DNA of 50,436 nucleotides from an uncultured Erysipelotrichaceae bacterium (GCA_948442015.1 CAOJRP010000010.1:1-50436), one strand, 5' to 3'; counted from the first letter of the stretch, positions 23,683-32,956 are shown. The notes: generated by a model not told the origin, from the sequence alone. Numbers and translations: made by a program.

Positions 23683-24096
23683 TTACTTTAAATAGCCTTC
23701 TTCTTCATAATTCTTACATTTCAAATATATTTTATAACTTATTTCACAATTATCATAACCTTTTGGGTCATAAGGTGTTTGATATATTTCTACAAAAGCA
23801 TCACAATAAGACTCATTGTCTACATCCAATAATTCATTCATTTTAATAGCTCCCCATTGATTTAAGTAATCTGAATGATAAGATGATCTACTAACTGATT
23901 TCTCATCAATTTCATCTTCTATTGTGCAAAAAGGATAAACAGCCCCTAAGTTCCACTCAACAGCTTTTTTAACATTTTCTCTTATCTCAGCATATCTTTC
24001 TTGTCTTTTATTATCTCTATTAAATTTATATATTAATATTACTCCTATTAAACAGAAAACCAATATCAAAAATATCATTCTTTTTTTATTTTTCAT
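23683..24096 (-). CDS. Membrane-anchored hypothetical protein
   Basis: A 137-residue protein with one N-terminal membrane helix (about residues 6-23) and a mostly acidic extracellular part containing three cysteines (FCTIEDE, YCDAF, CEISY, KCKNY). No family is recognised. It is separated by ten bases from the lipoprotein gene downstream and 15 from the RDD-like gene upstream, so the three are likely one operon. Confidence 0.7.
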   Translation of the reverse strand: MKNKKRMIFLILVFCLIGVILIYKFNRDNKRQERYAEIRENVKKAVEWNLGAVYPFCTIEDEIDEKSVSRSSYHSDYLNQWGAIKMNELLDVDNESYCDAFVEIYQTPYDPKGYDNCEISYKIYLKCKNYEEEGYLK

Positions 24097-24111
24097 AATA
24101 ACACCTTTCCT

Positions 24112-25443
24112 CTACCAATAATAACTATAAAATACTATTTCGTTAGTCGTTTCATTTATTAGGATATATTCTTCACTTCCATGATTACAATAACCCGAAT
24201 CATCACAATTAGATTTTAATAAATATAAATCAAAATATTCAGTTATTTCAAACAAATCTTGATAGATATTTTCATAAGGATCACTAGCATCTTTATGGAA
24301 TCTAACTGTCTTATCTTTATATTCTTCCTTATAATCATTAATAAAATCATCATCTATTTTTAAATAAAGGATAGATTCAGAACCAGATTGTAAAAAAGCA
24401 TATGAGTGAAAAAACTTAGCTTCTTCATAATTTTTTGGTATTTTTTCTGGGAAAAATTCACTACACTGTGTATATTGCCATAATTCAGTATCAGGACTCA
24501 TAGAAGTAGTAAAACCAATAACAAAAATACTCACAAATATATAAAAACAATAAGGTATAAATACTATTATAGGAAATATTATATTAGCAAGTAATCTACC
24601 TTTTTTATATTTAGAAATTGTATAAGCATAATCAATAAAGCAAATTATTGGCATTGAAAGTAATAAAGAAATAACTATTTTAAATAATAAACGCTCTTTT
24701 AAAAACAAAATAATAACTATAACAATTATATGAAGTGAAACACTTATCATTGGAATAGGAGCTTTCTTAAAAAGTGTTCTTAATACTTTTATTTTCTTTA
24801 AAATTTCCTTTTTGATATTTTTCTTACTCTTGATTTTATTAGCAATCCTTTGACCAAGTGTCTTTTTACCTTGCATTGAATTAACTAAAATACTCCAAAT
24901 TATAGCTATACATATACTAAGTACAAGTTTATAACCTAATGTAGTCCATTTTATATAATAACTAATAAGAACTGATAAAACTAAAAATATCATAATTAAT
25001 ATAATATCAATTATAAATCCCAAAGTAGTATTTTTATTTTTTGAATAGTCTTTTACAATTATTTCTTCATTTAATTTTATTTCTTTTACTTCTGTATTGC
25101 ACTCTTCATCACTAATAGTTTTATTATCTTTTAAAACATAAATAAGATTAACAGGAAATGCTAGTATAGTAAAATAGGTTCTCTTTCTTAATATATCTTT
25201 ATCAGTAACTCTTTTATCATCTTTATATATTCCTAGTTTCATTATCTTTTTCCCAATACTAACATACCCAAATAAGCAATCTTTTCTTGGAACTAGATAA
25301 AACATAAATATTAGTTCTAAGGACATAGAAATAATATCTAACATATCATTTTTAATATCAACCACTTCAAAAGCTACTATAATTGATATTATAATCAGCC
25401 AATCAATTAAACCTGCTAATAATCTTTTTAATTTTACTTTCAT
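24112..25443 (-). CDS. RDD-like multi-pass membrane protein
   Basis: A 443-residue membrane protein. The first 130 residues resemble an RDD domain (RLLAGLIDWLIII, then GYVSIGKKIMKLGI), and a second RDD-like unit follows (ILVNSMQGKKTLGQRIANKI at about 185-205). Further helices at about 235-255, 258-275 and 290-312 precede an extracellular C-terminal domain of about 120 residues with CDDSGYC. The arrangement suggests duplication of RDD units fused to an exported domain. Its role is unknown. It starts one base after the stop of the short RDD-like gene upstream. Confidence 0.65.
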   Translation of the reverse strand: MKVKLKRLLAGLIDWLIIISIIVAFEVVDIKNDMLDIISMSLELIFMFYLVPRKDCLFGYVSIGKKIMKLGIYKDDKRVTDKDILRKRTYFTILAFPVNLIYVLKDNKTISDEECNTEVKEIKLNEEIIVKDYSKNKNTTLGFIIDIILIMIFLVLSVLISYYIKWTTLGYKLVLSICIAIIWSILVNSMQGKKTLGQRIANKIKSKKNIKKEILKKIKVLRTLFKKAPIPMISVSLHIIVIVIILFLKERLLFKIVISLLLSMPIICFIDYAYTISKYKKGRLLANIIFPIIVFIPYCFYIFVSIFVIGFTTSMSPDTELWQYTQCSEFFPEKIPKNYEEAKFFHSYAFLQSGSESILYLKIDDDFINDYKEEYKDKTVRFHKDASDPYENIYQDLFEITEYFDLYLLKSNCDDSGYCNHGSEEYILINETTNEIVFYSYYW

Positions 25444-25695
25444 TTACTTACTCCTATTTCTTTTACTATTAATTTTATCTGCAATCACATATCCAATTGT
25501 TCTTTTTCCTAATAAAGCCATTATAAGTTGAGACCAAGTAATTGGTATTGAAACAATTATAATAAAAGCATAAAAATTTCTAGACCAATGAAACCATTCA
25601 TATGTATAATGAATGAATAAATACATAAAAATTATTCCTCCAAATACGAGTATTATATTAATAGTACTTCCACTTACTTCTTTTTTCTTTTTCAT
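25444..25695 (-). CDS. Short RDD-like membrane protein
   Basis: An 83-residue protein with two membrane helices (about residues 12-30 and 38-60) and a basic C-terminus. ALLGKRTIGYVIADKINSKR strongly resembles the repeated GKKTLGQRIANKI unit of the following gene. It may be a broken-off or partly duplicated RDD half. Its ATG overlaps the stop of the decayed lipoprotein gene (ATGA), evidence that the lipoprotein was once expressed in the same operon. Confidence 0.6.
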   Translation of the reverse strand: MKKKKEVSGSTINIILVFGGIIFMYLFIHYTYEWFHWSRNFYAFIIIVSIPITWSQLIMALLGKRTIGYVIADKINSKRNRSK

Positions 25696-26182
25696 ACTTC
25701 CTCACATACTGAGCTATCAAAAGAGCACTTTACTAATATATTTTTGTGCAAATCTTCAAGTCTTATTTCTAAATAAACAAATTCAGGTGTAACTTTATCT
25801 ATTGTATGAAATGTGAAATAAACAGACTATAATCGGCCTCATTTTTAATCATTTCTTTAATTTTGGATGTATCAAATTCTAACGTTTTATAGCTTACTGT
25901 TTATTTCTTTGCTAGAAACTCTATTAAAACATTATTTCTTAAGAAATAAATTTTATTTTCATTATTTTTTGTATCTTGAAAAAAATAAGTGTTTGAAGGT
26001 GTTATATCTGCAACAACATAAATATCGTTTTTATTATACTCATCACTAGCAAAATTATAAGATATATGTTTATTAAAATTTTCTAACTTATAATGATCAA
26101 AATATTTATATTTATCCTCTTCCTTTTTACCACAACTACAAAACATTAAACAGATAAATAATGCAATTATAATTTTTTTCAA
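25692..26182 (-). pseudogene. Decayed lipoprotein paralogue
   Basis: A second copy of the lipoprotein at 23106. Its 5' part (start TTG at 26182, signal with lipobox FCSC, then IYVVADITPSNTYFFQDTKN) ends early at 25901. The next ~100 bases continue the homology in another frame (SYKTLEFDTSKI, matching the intact ELNFDMSKI) up to a stop, and a third frame gives IDKVTPEFVY and KCSFDSSVCEE to a TGA at 25692. At least two frameshifts and an internal deletion have broken it. The ATG of the intact copy appears here as TTG. Confidence 0.82.
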
Positions 26183-26290
26183 ATCTACCACTTCCAATAT
26201 TGATATTTTAATTTTATTATAATTTAAAAATTTATCAAATAACTTTTTTAGTTAGTCCATTTTTTTAATAAATATAAGGGTTTATAAAAA

Positions 26291-26312
26291 AACTAACTTT
26301 TTTGGTTAGTCG
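26291..26312 (-). terminator. Terminator after the HTH membrane-protein gene
   Basis: CTAAC and GTTAG form a short stem with an A-rich loop on the minus strand, followed by seven T. The stop codon is inside the stem. Confidence 0.65.
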
Positions 26313-27130
26313 TATAAAATCTTATTATTACTAAATTCTTTTTCTGAACTTAGTTTAAAAGCTATATCTTTAAACTCATTATTTATATCAACGTAATTTA
26401 TTTCAACACTTAAATTTTCCAAATCTCTTTCTTGTAAAATATAATCATCTATAGAACTAGACATATCAATTTCTATTTTATCCAAAAATTCATTTATTCT
26501 GTAAACTTCTTGCTCATCAGAGTAATCAAGATTTCCTGTGTCGTAAAGTATCTTATCTTCTGAAACAATTTTTAAATTAACTGCCTTAACTTTCAATTCT
26601 TTTATTGTTCCTGTGTACTTATCATTGTATCTCATTTTATTTATAGAAATAATCTTTTTATCTGGATTAAAAATAATTCTTCCACTTAAATCCAAATTTT
26701 CGGAATCGCTATATATATTATAAATTTTTATTTGATTATAATTATTAACACAATACAAAAATAATAGAATAACTATAATACTTATAAGAATTACAAATAT
26801 TATAAATGAAATTTTTAATACTTTGTTTTTAGCTTTTTTTTCGCAATAATTAAAACCATCAATAATTGCTTGTTCTGATTTTCTGTCAACTTTTTTCAAA
26901 ATTTTATTATTACTTTCATTTATTCTTTCTCCAAGTAGCAATTCTTTAATTTCAATATCTAAAATTTCACATAATTTTATCATTATTGAATTATTGGGCA
27001 TACTAATACCTCGTTCCCATTTAGAAACAGTCTGAGATGAGGCATTAACCATTTGTCCTAGTTGTTCTTGTGTTAAATTTTTTTCATTTCTTAATTCAGC
27101 AATAAATTTTCCTATTTTTTCTAAATCCAT
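26306..27130 (-). CDS. Xre-family HTH protein with membrane anchor
   Basis: A 274-residue protein with an N-terminal helix-turn-helix_3 domain (FIAELRNEKNLTQEQLGQMVNASSQTVSKWERG, about residues 8-42), one membrane helix (about 104-128) and an exported C-terminal domain of about 145 residues. Such one-piece proteins can link an envelope signal to transcription directly. It lies between the lipoprotein cluster and the CAP-domain gene, so it could regulate either; no operator is visible. The start is normal for the family. The C-terminal domain is not recognised. Confidence 0.82.
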   Translation of the reverse strand: MDLEKIGKFIAELRNEKNLTQEQLGQMVNASSQTVSKWERGISMPNNSIMIKLCEILDIEIKELLLGERINESNNKILKKVDRKSEQAIIDGFNYCEKKAKNKVLKISFIIFVILISIIVILLFLYCVNNYNQIKIYNIYSDSENLDLSGRIIFNPDKKIISINKMRYNDKYTGTIKELKVKAVNLKIVSEDKILYDTGNLDYSDEQEVYRINEFLDKIEIDMSSSIDDYILQERDLENLSVEINYVDINNEFKDIAFKLSSEKEFSNNKILYD

Positions 27131-27162
27131 ATAACTTTTTCCTTTTAATCTTTAAATCTTTC

Positions 27163-28416
27163 TTAATTTCCAAACATCTGAACATAGTAAGTCATGTCAC
27201 CTAATTTATAATAACCAACACCTAACTTTGTAAAATTAGTACTAATCATATTCGCATAATGCCCAGGAGAATTTCTCCATCCCTCTGTAACTTTTTGTGG
27301 TTTATAATAAGAATAATTATATCCATAAGCAATATTTTCTCCTAAAGCATAATAACTATTTATTCCAAGCTCTTTTAATACGGTAAAACAATCACTACCA
27401 TTTGGTCTCGTATGAGAAAATTTATCAGCATAAGCCATTTCAATTGCTCTAATAGTAGCTGCTAAACTAAGGTTATTGTCTAAAGTTAATGGTGTAGCAC
27501 CAACTTCAGTACGATAATTATTAGTATACATTAATACTTCATTATAAATATTTGCATTAGTTCCTAATAAAGAAGAAGCTTCTCCTTTCATGCTATTTGT
27601 ATCGCCGTTAAAACTTTTATAATCATACTCATATTTACTGCGACCATTAGAATAAGTGGTTTTAGTTACTTTTGTTCCATATACAAAACTTTCTTCAACT
27701 TTTGGAGGTTCTTCTTGAGGTGTTTCTGGAGATTCTTTTTGTGTTTCAATAATTGGTTTTTGATTAGTTTGATTATTTTTATTGGAATCAGTCTTATTAT
27801 TTGTATTTTTATTAGTAATTGTATTCTTTTTAGGTTCCTCTTTCTTTTGAATAATTAGTTTTGTACTTTGTTCTTCACTATTTCCACTACTATCTTTCGC
27901 TACAATAACAATGTCATAAGTTCCTTCTTTAACTTGATTTGCCATTTCTTCTTCTTTAAAAGATAAAACACATTCTTCACTACTATTATCAGTACAGCTT
28001 TCAACAAAGTCTTTTATTTCATAAGTATCTTTTTCATTTATTGTAAGTTCTTTTAATTTTAACTCAGGTTTAATTTCATCTTTTATTTCTAAAGTACATA
28101 CTTCTTCTCCATCAATAAATACTTTATATGTACCTATTTTTATGTCTGTTAATTCTACTTCTTCATCATTCTCATTTTTATAAGTTAATTCCCCTGTTAT
28201 TTTTCCTGTAATTATATAATCTTCAATACTTGGTAAATCATCTTCTAAACTAATTGTTAGTTTATCTTTATACTCTATTTTTGAACTATTTTGTTCTTCT
28301 TTATTATCGTCTATTTTTTTATTATTTCTAGTAACTCCAAAAGCCAGTCCTACTCCTAATAAAATTATTACTATAGAAATAGCAATTAACCCAATAATTT
28401 TTTTCTTTTTACTCAT
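27163..28416 (-). CDS. CAP/SCP-domain surface protein
   Basis: A 417-residue exported protein. A membrane anchor (about residues 5-25) leads to two beta-sandwich modules resembling DUF5011-type Ig-like repeats (about 50-115 and 118-190), a Lys/Asn/Thr/Pro-rich linker (about 190-240), and a C-terminal CAP domain with FSHTRPNGSDCFTV, ALGENIAYGY, GWRNSPGHYANMI and a final GVGYY...YYVQMFG. The conserved His and Glu of the CAP cavity are present. This layout resembles spore or cell-surface CAP proteins; the ligand is unknown. Confidence 0.87.
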   Translation of the reverse strand: MSKKKKIIGLIAISIVIILLGVGLAFGVTRNNKKIDDNKEEQNSSKIEYKDKLTISLEDDLPSIEDYIITGKITGELTYKNENDEEVELTDIKIGTYKVFIDGEEVCTLEIKDEIKPELKLKELTINEKDTYEIKDFVESCTDNSSEECVLSFKEEEMANQVKEGTYDIVIVAKDSSGNSEEQSTKLIIQKKEEPKKNTITNKNTNNKTDSNKNNQTNQKPIIETQKESPETPQEEPPKVEESFVYGTKVTKTTYSNGRSKYEYDYKSFNGDTNSMKGEASSLLGTNANIYNEVLMYTNNYRTEVGATPLTLDNNLSLAATIRAIEMAYADKFSHTRPNGSDCFTVLKELGINSYYALGENIAYGYNYSYYKPQKVTEGWRNSPGHYANMISTNFTKLGVGYYKLGDMTYYVQMFGN

Positions 28417-28462
28417 AATTCTTCACCTTTTACCTTTACTAAATTATATTACAAAGAAACAA

Positions 28463-28488
28463 AGAGAACAACTTATTTATTGTTCTCT
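28463..28488 (-). terminator. Terminator after ksgA
   Basis: AGAGAACAA and TTGTTCTCT form a perfect 9-bp stem with an eight-base loop on the minus strand, followed by TTGTTTC. The ksgA stop codon lies in the loop side of the stem. Confidence 0.75.
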
Positions 28489-29264
28489 AAAAGATTTGCT
28501 AAATCGATAAAGAAATCAAGTGCGAATTCTTCGGCCCTATTTTGAAAAGTATAGCCATATTTAGTTAAGGCTTTTCCTACAATATTCAAATCATAATTTT
28601 TCAAATTATTTCGAATATTTTTTCTTTTCATAGCAAAACTATCTTTTACTATCTTTTTAAATCTTTCTTCATTTAAAGCTTTATTAATTCTTTCTATTTT
28701 CTTCATCTTAATAACGGCACTATCTACTTTTGGTATTGGTTCAAATACTTCTTTTTTGACTGTAAATAAATATTCTATATCATAATCATAGTTTAAAATT
28801 ACTGTTAAAGCGCCATATTCTTTATTTTTTGGCTTAGCAGACAGTCTTTCTGCTACTTCTTTTTGCACTAAAAAGACCATATCTTTAACATTTAAATTGC
28901 TATTTGTTATTTTTTCAATTATTGGTGTAGTTATGTAATAAGGTATATTAGCTATAAAGTGGATATTATCATAAGTATTGTTTTCTATTTCATCTAAATT
29001 AGCTTGTAAAAAATCTTGATAAATTATCTTGCAATTTTCGCTTTCTAAAAGACTCAAATACTTCGTTAATCTTTCATCAACTTCATAACAAATTAGTTTT
29101 CCTTTTTTTTCTTTTAAATACTTTGTTAAAGCACCTTCTCCAGGACCAATTTCAATAATCAAATCATTATCATTTGTTTCAATAGAATTAGCAATTCTTT
29201 GTAAAACTTGCTCATCTTTTAAAAAATTCTGTCCTAAACTTTTTTTATGTACAAACTTCTCCAT
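28473..29264 (-). CDS. ksgA: 16S rRNA dimethyladenosine transferase KsgA/RsmA
   Basis: A 263-residue methyltransferase that dimethylates two adjacent adenines near the 3' end of 16S rRNA. Signatures are KKSLGQNFLKD, the SAM-binding EIGPGEGALT, and the catalytic NIPYYITTP. AGGTG six bases before ATG 29264 decides the start. In Bacillus, rnmV (RNase M5) stands between the 3D-domain gene and ksgA; here it is missing, and the 3D-domain gene ends 26 bases upstream. Confidence 0.97.
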   Translation of the reverse strand: MEKFVHKKSLGQNFLKDEQVLQRIANSIETNDNDLIIEIGPGEGALTKYLKEKKGKLICYEVDERLTKYLSLLESENCKIIYQDFLQANLDEIENNTYDNIHFIANIPYYITTPIIEKITNSNLNVKDMVFLVQKEVAERLSAKPKNKEYGALTVILNYDYDIEYLFTVKKEVFEPIPKVDSAVIKMKKIERINKALNEERFKKIVKDSFAMKRKNIRNNLKNYDLNIVGKALTKYGYTFQNRAEEFALDFFIDLANLLENNK

Positions 29265-29289
29265 ATCCATCACCTAAAAAAATGAGAAA

Positions 29290-29835
29290 TTATCTTTCCC
29301 ATCCAAATCTTAAGACATCATAAGATATACTACTTCGACCAACAGATACTAATGCGTCATGTTCCGATGGCATTAATAGGTCTAAATCTTTTCCTAAAAC
29401 ACCACGGTCTAAAACGATAGCTAATTGTTCATCTTCTTTGACTCTATTAGAGTTAAGTCTTACAATTGTACCACATGCTAAGTTTTTCGAAGATGCTACA
29501 ATTCTCACTTTTCCATATAAAGAGTCCATATAACTAACATTACCATGTAATACATCTAGAGATGGCATACAAGAAAGGTGACCACTACATAATGGACAAT
29601 CAGCTCCATATCCTGTTAAATCGCCAATAAATGTATCTTTAGCACTGTATAAATCATTATAAATATCTTCTTGAACTTTTTTAGACATAGCAGTTAAATC
29701 TAAGGTTTTATTCAAATTCTCATTTTCTTGTTTAATTTCTTTCACATTAGACTTAGTTTGAACAAACATAACAAACAATACTAAAACTGTCATTTTAATG
29801 AAGTAATTTACATATTTAGTAAAGTTATTTTTCAT
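29290..29835 (-). CDS. 3D-domain cell-wall protein (YabE-like)
   Basis: A 181-residue exported protein with an N-terminal membrane segment (about residues 8-26) and a C-terminal 3D domain: DLTGYGADC, ACGTIVRLNS, and IVLDRGVLGKDLDLLM with the conserved aspartates. The fold resembles a lytic transglycosylase catalytic domain. It stands between tatD and ksgA, where Bacillus has yabE, but lacks the DUF348 and G5 repeats of YabE, leaving only the anchor and the 3D domain. Confidence 0.85.
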   Translation of the reverse strand: MKNNFTKYVNYFIKMTVLVLFVMFVQTKSNVKEIKQENENLNKTLDLTAMSKKVQEDIYNDLYSAKDTFIGDLTGYGADCPLCSGHLSCMPSLDVLHGNVSYMDSLYGKVRIVASSKNLACGTIVRLNSNRVKEDEQLAIVLDRGVLGKDLDLLMPSEHDALVSVGRSSISYDVLRFGWER

Positions 29836-29880
29836 AGTTTCACCTCTAAATATCTACAATTAATTCTATCATACTGGTAC

Positions 29881-30630
29881 TTATTTGTCAAAAATACGAG
29901 CTATATTTTCATTCGTAACTTCACTCAAATAGGAAATACTTACTCCATATAAAGAGGCTAGAAATTCTGCTATGACTAAAATATTAGCTGGTTCATTTTT
30001 CTTTCCTCGATATGGAACTGGTGCTAAATATGGACTGTCGGTTTCTAATACTATATTATGCAAAGGGACTTTCTTATATACCTCTTTTATATTTGCATTT
30101 TTAAAAGTTATAACTCCATTTAACCCTAGTAAAAAACCCATTTTAATGTAAATACATGCTGTTTCAAAACTTCCACTAAACGAATGAATTACACCTTTTA
30201 CTTTATATTTTTTTAACGTATCAATAGTATCTTTAGTTGCTTCTCTACTATGAACTATAACGGGTTTATTATATTTTTCAGCTAACTTTAATTGCCTTTC
30301 AAATAATTCTATTTGTTTTTCTTTATTTTCTTTGGTGTAATGATAATCAAGTCCTATTTCTCCAATAGCAACAATTTTTTTATTAGTTAAATTCTTTTCA
30401 ATAAAAGATAAATCTTCTTTAGTATAGTTGTCAACATATTCTGGATGAATACCAATTGCTCCATACATAAGATTATACTTATCAACAAGTTCTAGTACTT
30501 CTTTGCTAGAGGAAATATTATCAGCATTATTGATATATCTATTTACTTTATTTTCTAAAGCTTTATTTAAAGTAGCGTCTATATCGTCAAAGTACTCTTT
30601 AAAAATATGACAATGGGTATCAGTAAACAT
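29881..30630 (-). CDS. tatD: TatD-family metal-dependent DNase
   Basis: A 249-residue TIM-barrel hydrolase. Metal ligands are visible in FTDTHCHI (HxH), AIGEIGLDYHY (Glu), VIVHSREA (His), VIHSFSG (His) and LETDSPYLAP (Asp). TatD enzymes act as 3'-5' exonucleases in DNA repair or degradation. The ATG overlaps the metG stop by one base, as expected for the metG-tatD operon. Confidence 0.94.
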   Translation of the reverse strand: MFTDTHCHIFKEYFDDIDATLNKALENKVNRYINNADNISSSKEVLELVDKYNLMYGAIGIHPEYVDNYTKEDLSFIEKNLTNKKIVAIGEIGLDYHYTKENKEKQIELFERQLKLAEKYNKPVIVHSREATKDTIDTLKKYKVKGVIHSFSGSFETACIYIKMGFLLGLNGVITFKNANIKEVYKKVPLHNIVLETDSPYLAPVPYRGKKNEPANILVIAEFLASLYGVSISYLSEVTNENIARIFDK

Positions 30631-32165
30631 TAATTATTCTCAATCCTTGCAAATAAGTGTTCTGGTTCATTAGTTGTATTTCCACTCTCTAGTCCACCAA
30701 AAGTTTTAACTGATTCATAGTCTCTTACATTAGTATTTAAGTTATCTAATATTTTTTTACTTGTACTAGGTAAGAAAGAACTTAAGTGAATTGCACATAT
30801 TCTAATGCTTTCTAACAAATTATAAAGTACTGTTCCTAGTCTATCTTTACCACTTTCATCTTTAGCTAAAACCCATGGAGTAGTATCATCAATATATTTA
30901 TTACATTTACGGAGAACATCAATTATTTCTTCTAAGGCTTCTCCTACTTTTAACTCATCCATCTTCTTATCTATCTTAGAATCTAAAGATAAAACTTCTT
31001 TAATTAATTCCTCGTCTACTTCTTCTTTCGTAGTAGAAGCTTGAATTATACAATCAAAATACTTTTTATTCATACTTATAGTTCGATTAACTAGATTTCC
31101 TAATATATTAACTAAATCACTATTAATCCTTGAGATAAGCAAATCTTCTGTAAATATCCCATCTTGGGCGAAAGGAATTTCGTGTAAAAAATAATATCTT
31201 ACAGCATCGACTCCATATTTATTAACTAAATCATCAGCATAAACAACATTACCAGCACTTTTACTCATCTTACCATCACTCATAATTAGCCAAGGATGAC
31301 CAAAAACTTGCTTAGGTAAAGGTAGTTCTAAACTAAACAAGAAACAAGGCCAGTAGATTGTGTGAAATCTAATAATGTCTTTGCCTATTAAATGTAAATC
31401 AGCTGGCCACTTATAAGTAAATTCTTCACTGCTATTATCCACATCATACCCAATATTAGTTATGTAGTTCGTTAAAGCATCTAACCAAACATAGACAATG
31501 TGTCCTTCATCAAAAGTAACAGGTATTCCCCATTTAAAAGACGTTCTAGAAACACATAAATCTTGTAAACCTGGTTTTATAAAATTATTAACCATTTCAT
31601 TTTTTCTTGATTCTGGTTGGATAAATTCTGGGTGAGTTTCAATATAATCCATTAATTTATCTTGATATTTTGATAATTTAAAGAAATAAGCCTCTTCACA
31701 TTTTTCTTCTACAACTCGCCCACAATCCGGGCATTTTCCATCGATAAGTTGCGACTCTGTCCAAAAAGATTCACAAGGAGTACAATATAATCCTTTATAC
31801 TCTCCTTTATAAATATATCCCTTATCATACATTTTCTTAAAGATATTTTGGACTACTCTTTCATGATTTTTATCTGTTGTTCTAACAAACTTATCGTAAC
31901 TAGTATCCATAATATCCCAAATGCTCTTTATTTCATTAGCTACATTATCTACATATTCTTGAGGGTTAACTCCTGCTTCTTTTGCTTTTAACTCTATTTT
32001 TTCCCCATGTTCATCTGTTCCAGTCTGAAAATAAACATCATAGCCCTTTAATCTTTTGTACCTTGCAATAGCATCAGCTAAAACTATTTCATAAGTATTA
32101 CCAATATGAGGTTTACTTGATGTATAAGCTATTGCTGTTGTTATATAATATTTTTCTTTATTCAT
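30630..32165 (-). CDS. metG: Methionyl-tRNA synthetase
   Basis: A 511-residue class I synthetase charging tRNA-Met. The HIGN form of the HIGH motif lies in SSKPHIGNTYE, and KMSKS in SDGKMSKSAGNV. A zinc-knuckle pair is seen (CTPCESFW, CPDCGRVV). The C-terminal OB-fold tRNA-binding domain found in the Bacillus enzyme is absent, so this is the short form. Its ATG overlaps the stop of the dUTPase gene (ATGA), placing it second in a T-box-controlled unit. Confidence 0.97.
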   Translation of the reverse strand: MNKEKYYITTAIAYTSSKPHIGNTYEIVLADAIARYKRLKGYDVYFQTGTDEHGEKIELKAKEAGVNPQEYVDNVANEIKSIWDIMDTSYDKFVRTTDKNHERVVQNIFKKMYDKGYIYKGEYKGLYCTPCESFWTESQLIDGKCPDCGRVVEEKCEEAYFFKLSKYQDKLMDYIETHPEFIQPESRKNEMVNNFIKPGLQDLCVSRTSFKWGIPVTFDEGHIVYVWLDALTNYITNIGYDVDNSSEEFTYKWPADLHLIGKDIIRFHTIYWPCFLFSLELPLPKQVFGHPWLIMSDGKMSKSAGNVVYADDLVNKYGVDAVRYYFLHEIPFAQDGIFTEDLLISRINSDLVNILGNLVNRTISMNKKYFDCIIQASTTKEEVDEELIKEVLSLDSKIDKKMDELKVGEALEEIIDVLRKCNKYIDDTTPWVLAKDESGKDRLGTVLYNLLESIRICAIHLSSFLPSTSKKILDNLNTNVRDYESVKTFGGLESGNTTNEPEHLFARIENN

Positions 32166-32653
32166 TTTTCATTCTCCTTATCATTTGTACTACCGATTCC
32201 ACCCGTTCTAACTACATTTATCTCTTCTTCATCTTCGACAGTTAAAAATGTTGTAAATATTCCTTGAGCAATTCTATCTCCTACTTTAACAACAAAGTCT
32301 TTAGCTCCATGATTTTGTAGCATTAGAAAGGCATGTCCTTCGTTAGTTTCATTATTATAATAATCACTTTCAAAAATACCTATTTGATTACACATTCGAA
32401 CATTCCATTTAATCCCCATGCTAGAACGAACAACAAGCATTAACATTTCTCCTTCGTTCATAGCTATTTTTACTCCTGTAGGAATTTTTATAGTTTCCCC
32501 TGGTTTAAGAATAAAATCAATTGGACTTCGAAAGTCATAACCTGCACTATATTTAGTTTCTCTTCTTGGAAGTTCATGATCTTCATAAACTTCTTTACTA
32601 TCTCCAATATCTTTTTGCCATTGTTCCCAGCTAATTTTTTCAAACTTTCTCAT
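32162..32653 (-). CDS. dut: dUTP diphosphatase family protein
   Basis: A 163-residue trimeric-type dUTPase. Five motifs are visible: AGYDFRSP (1), VRSSMGI (2), IGIFESDYYN with the catalytic Asp (3), GDRIAQGIF (4) and RTGGIGSTN (5). The start is ATG 32653, after AGAGGTG; the frame stays open further upstream, but that part is T-box sequence. It precedes metG with a four-base overlap, so a nucleotide-pool enzyme is under methionyl-tRNA control, which is uncommon. Motif 3 carries an insertion (YNNETNEG), so substrate preference may differ. Confidence 0.88.
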   Translation of the reverse strand: MRKFEKISWEQWQKDIGDSKEVYEDHELPRRETKYSAGYDFRSPIDFILKPGETIKIPTGVKIAMNEGEMLMLVVRSSMGIKWNVRMCNQIGIFESDYYNNETNEGHAFLMLQNHGAKDFVVKVGDRIAQGIFTTFLTVEDEEEINVVRTGGIGSTNDKENEK

Positions 32654-32654
32654 T

Positions 32655-32877
32655 TTGACACCTCTTTCAAAATAAAAAAAGTCATAATATAAGGACGAGT
32701 TAATCCCGCGGTACCACCTTATTTTATGACTTAACATACACTTTAATTCTTAACGTGAATTATTCGTTTTGACTCCAGAACCATCTTCTATATCAAATTT
32801 TACTTTTTTACACCAAACAAAAGCTCTCTATCAAAATTTTAATATATACTCTTTCTTTCATTGCCAATTACAAAATT
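32655..32877 (-). promoter_or_regulatory. T-box leader of the dut-metG operon
   Basis: The minus strand carries the conserved T-box AAGGTGGTACCGCGG (about 32707-32721). A terminator stem AAGTCATAA...TTATGACTT encloses it, followed by seven T, and the alternative antiterminator would use the T-box itself. Uncharged tRNA should switch expression on. The downstream metG predicts a methionine AUG specifier; an ATG in AGATGGTTCT (about 32781-32790) is a candidate, but the specifier loop cannot be fixed by eye. Confidence 0.92.
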
Positions 32878-32906
32878 ATCTTAACATAAAAAGATGTAAC
32901 TAGCAA
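32878..32906 (-). promoter_or_regulatory. Promoter of the T-box operon
   Basis: TTGCTA (32906-32901) and TAAGAT (32883-32878) are 17 bases apart on the minus strand, just before the T-box leader. Confidence 0.65.
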
Positions 32907-32956
32907 GAAATTTTAGTCTAAAAAAGACTTACTAACAAAGTAAATCTCATTTTATT

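Noticed and set aside
32654-32737. 28-residue N-terminal extension of the dUTPase
   Set aside because: It is encoded by the T-box and terminator, and the strong ribosome site points to ATG 32653.
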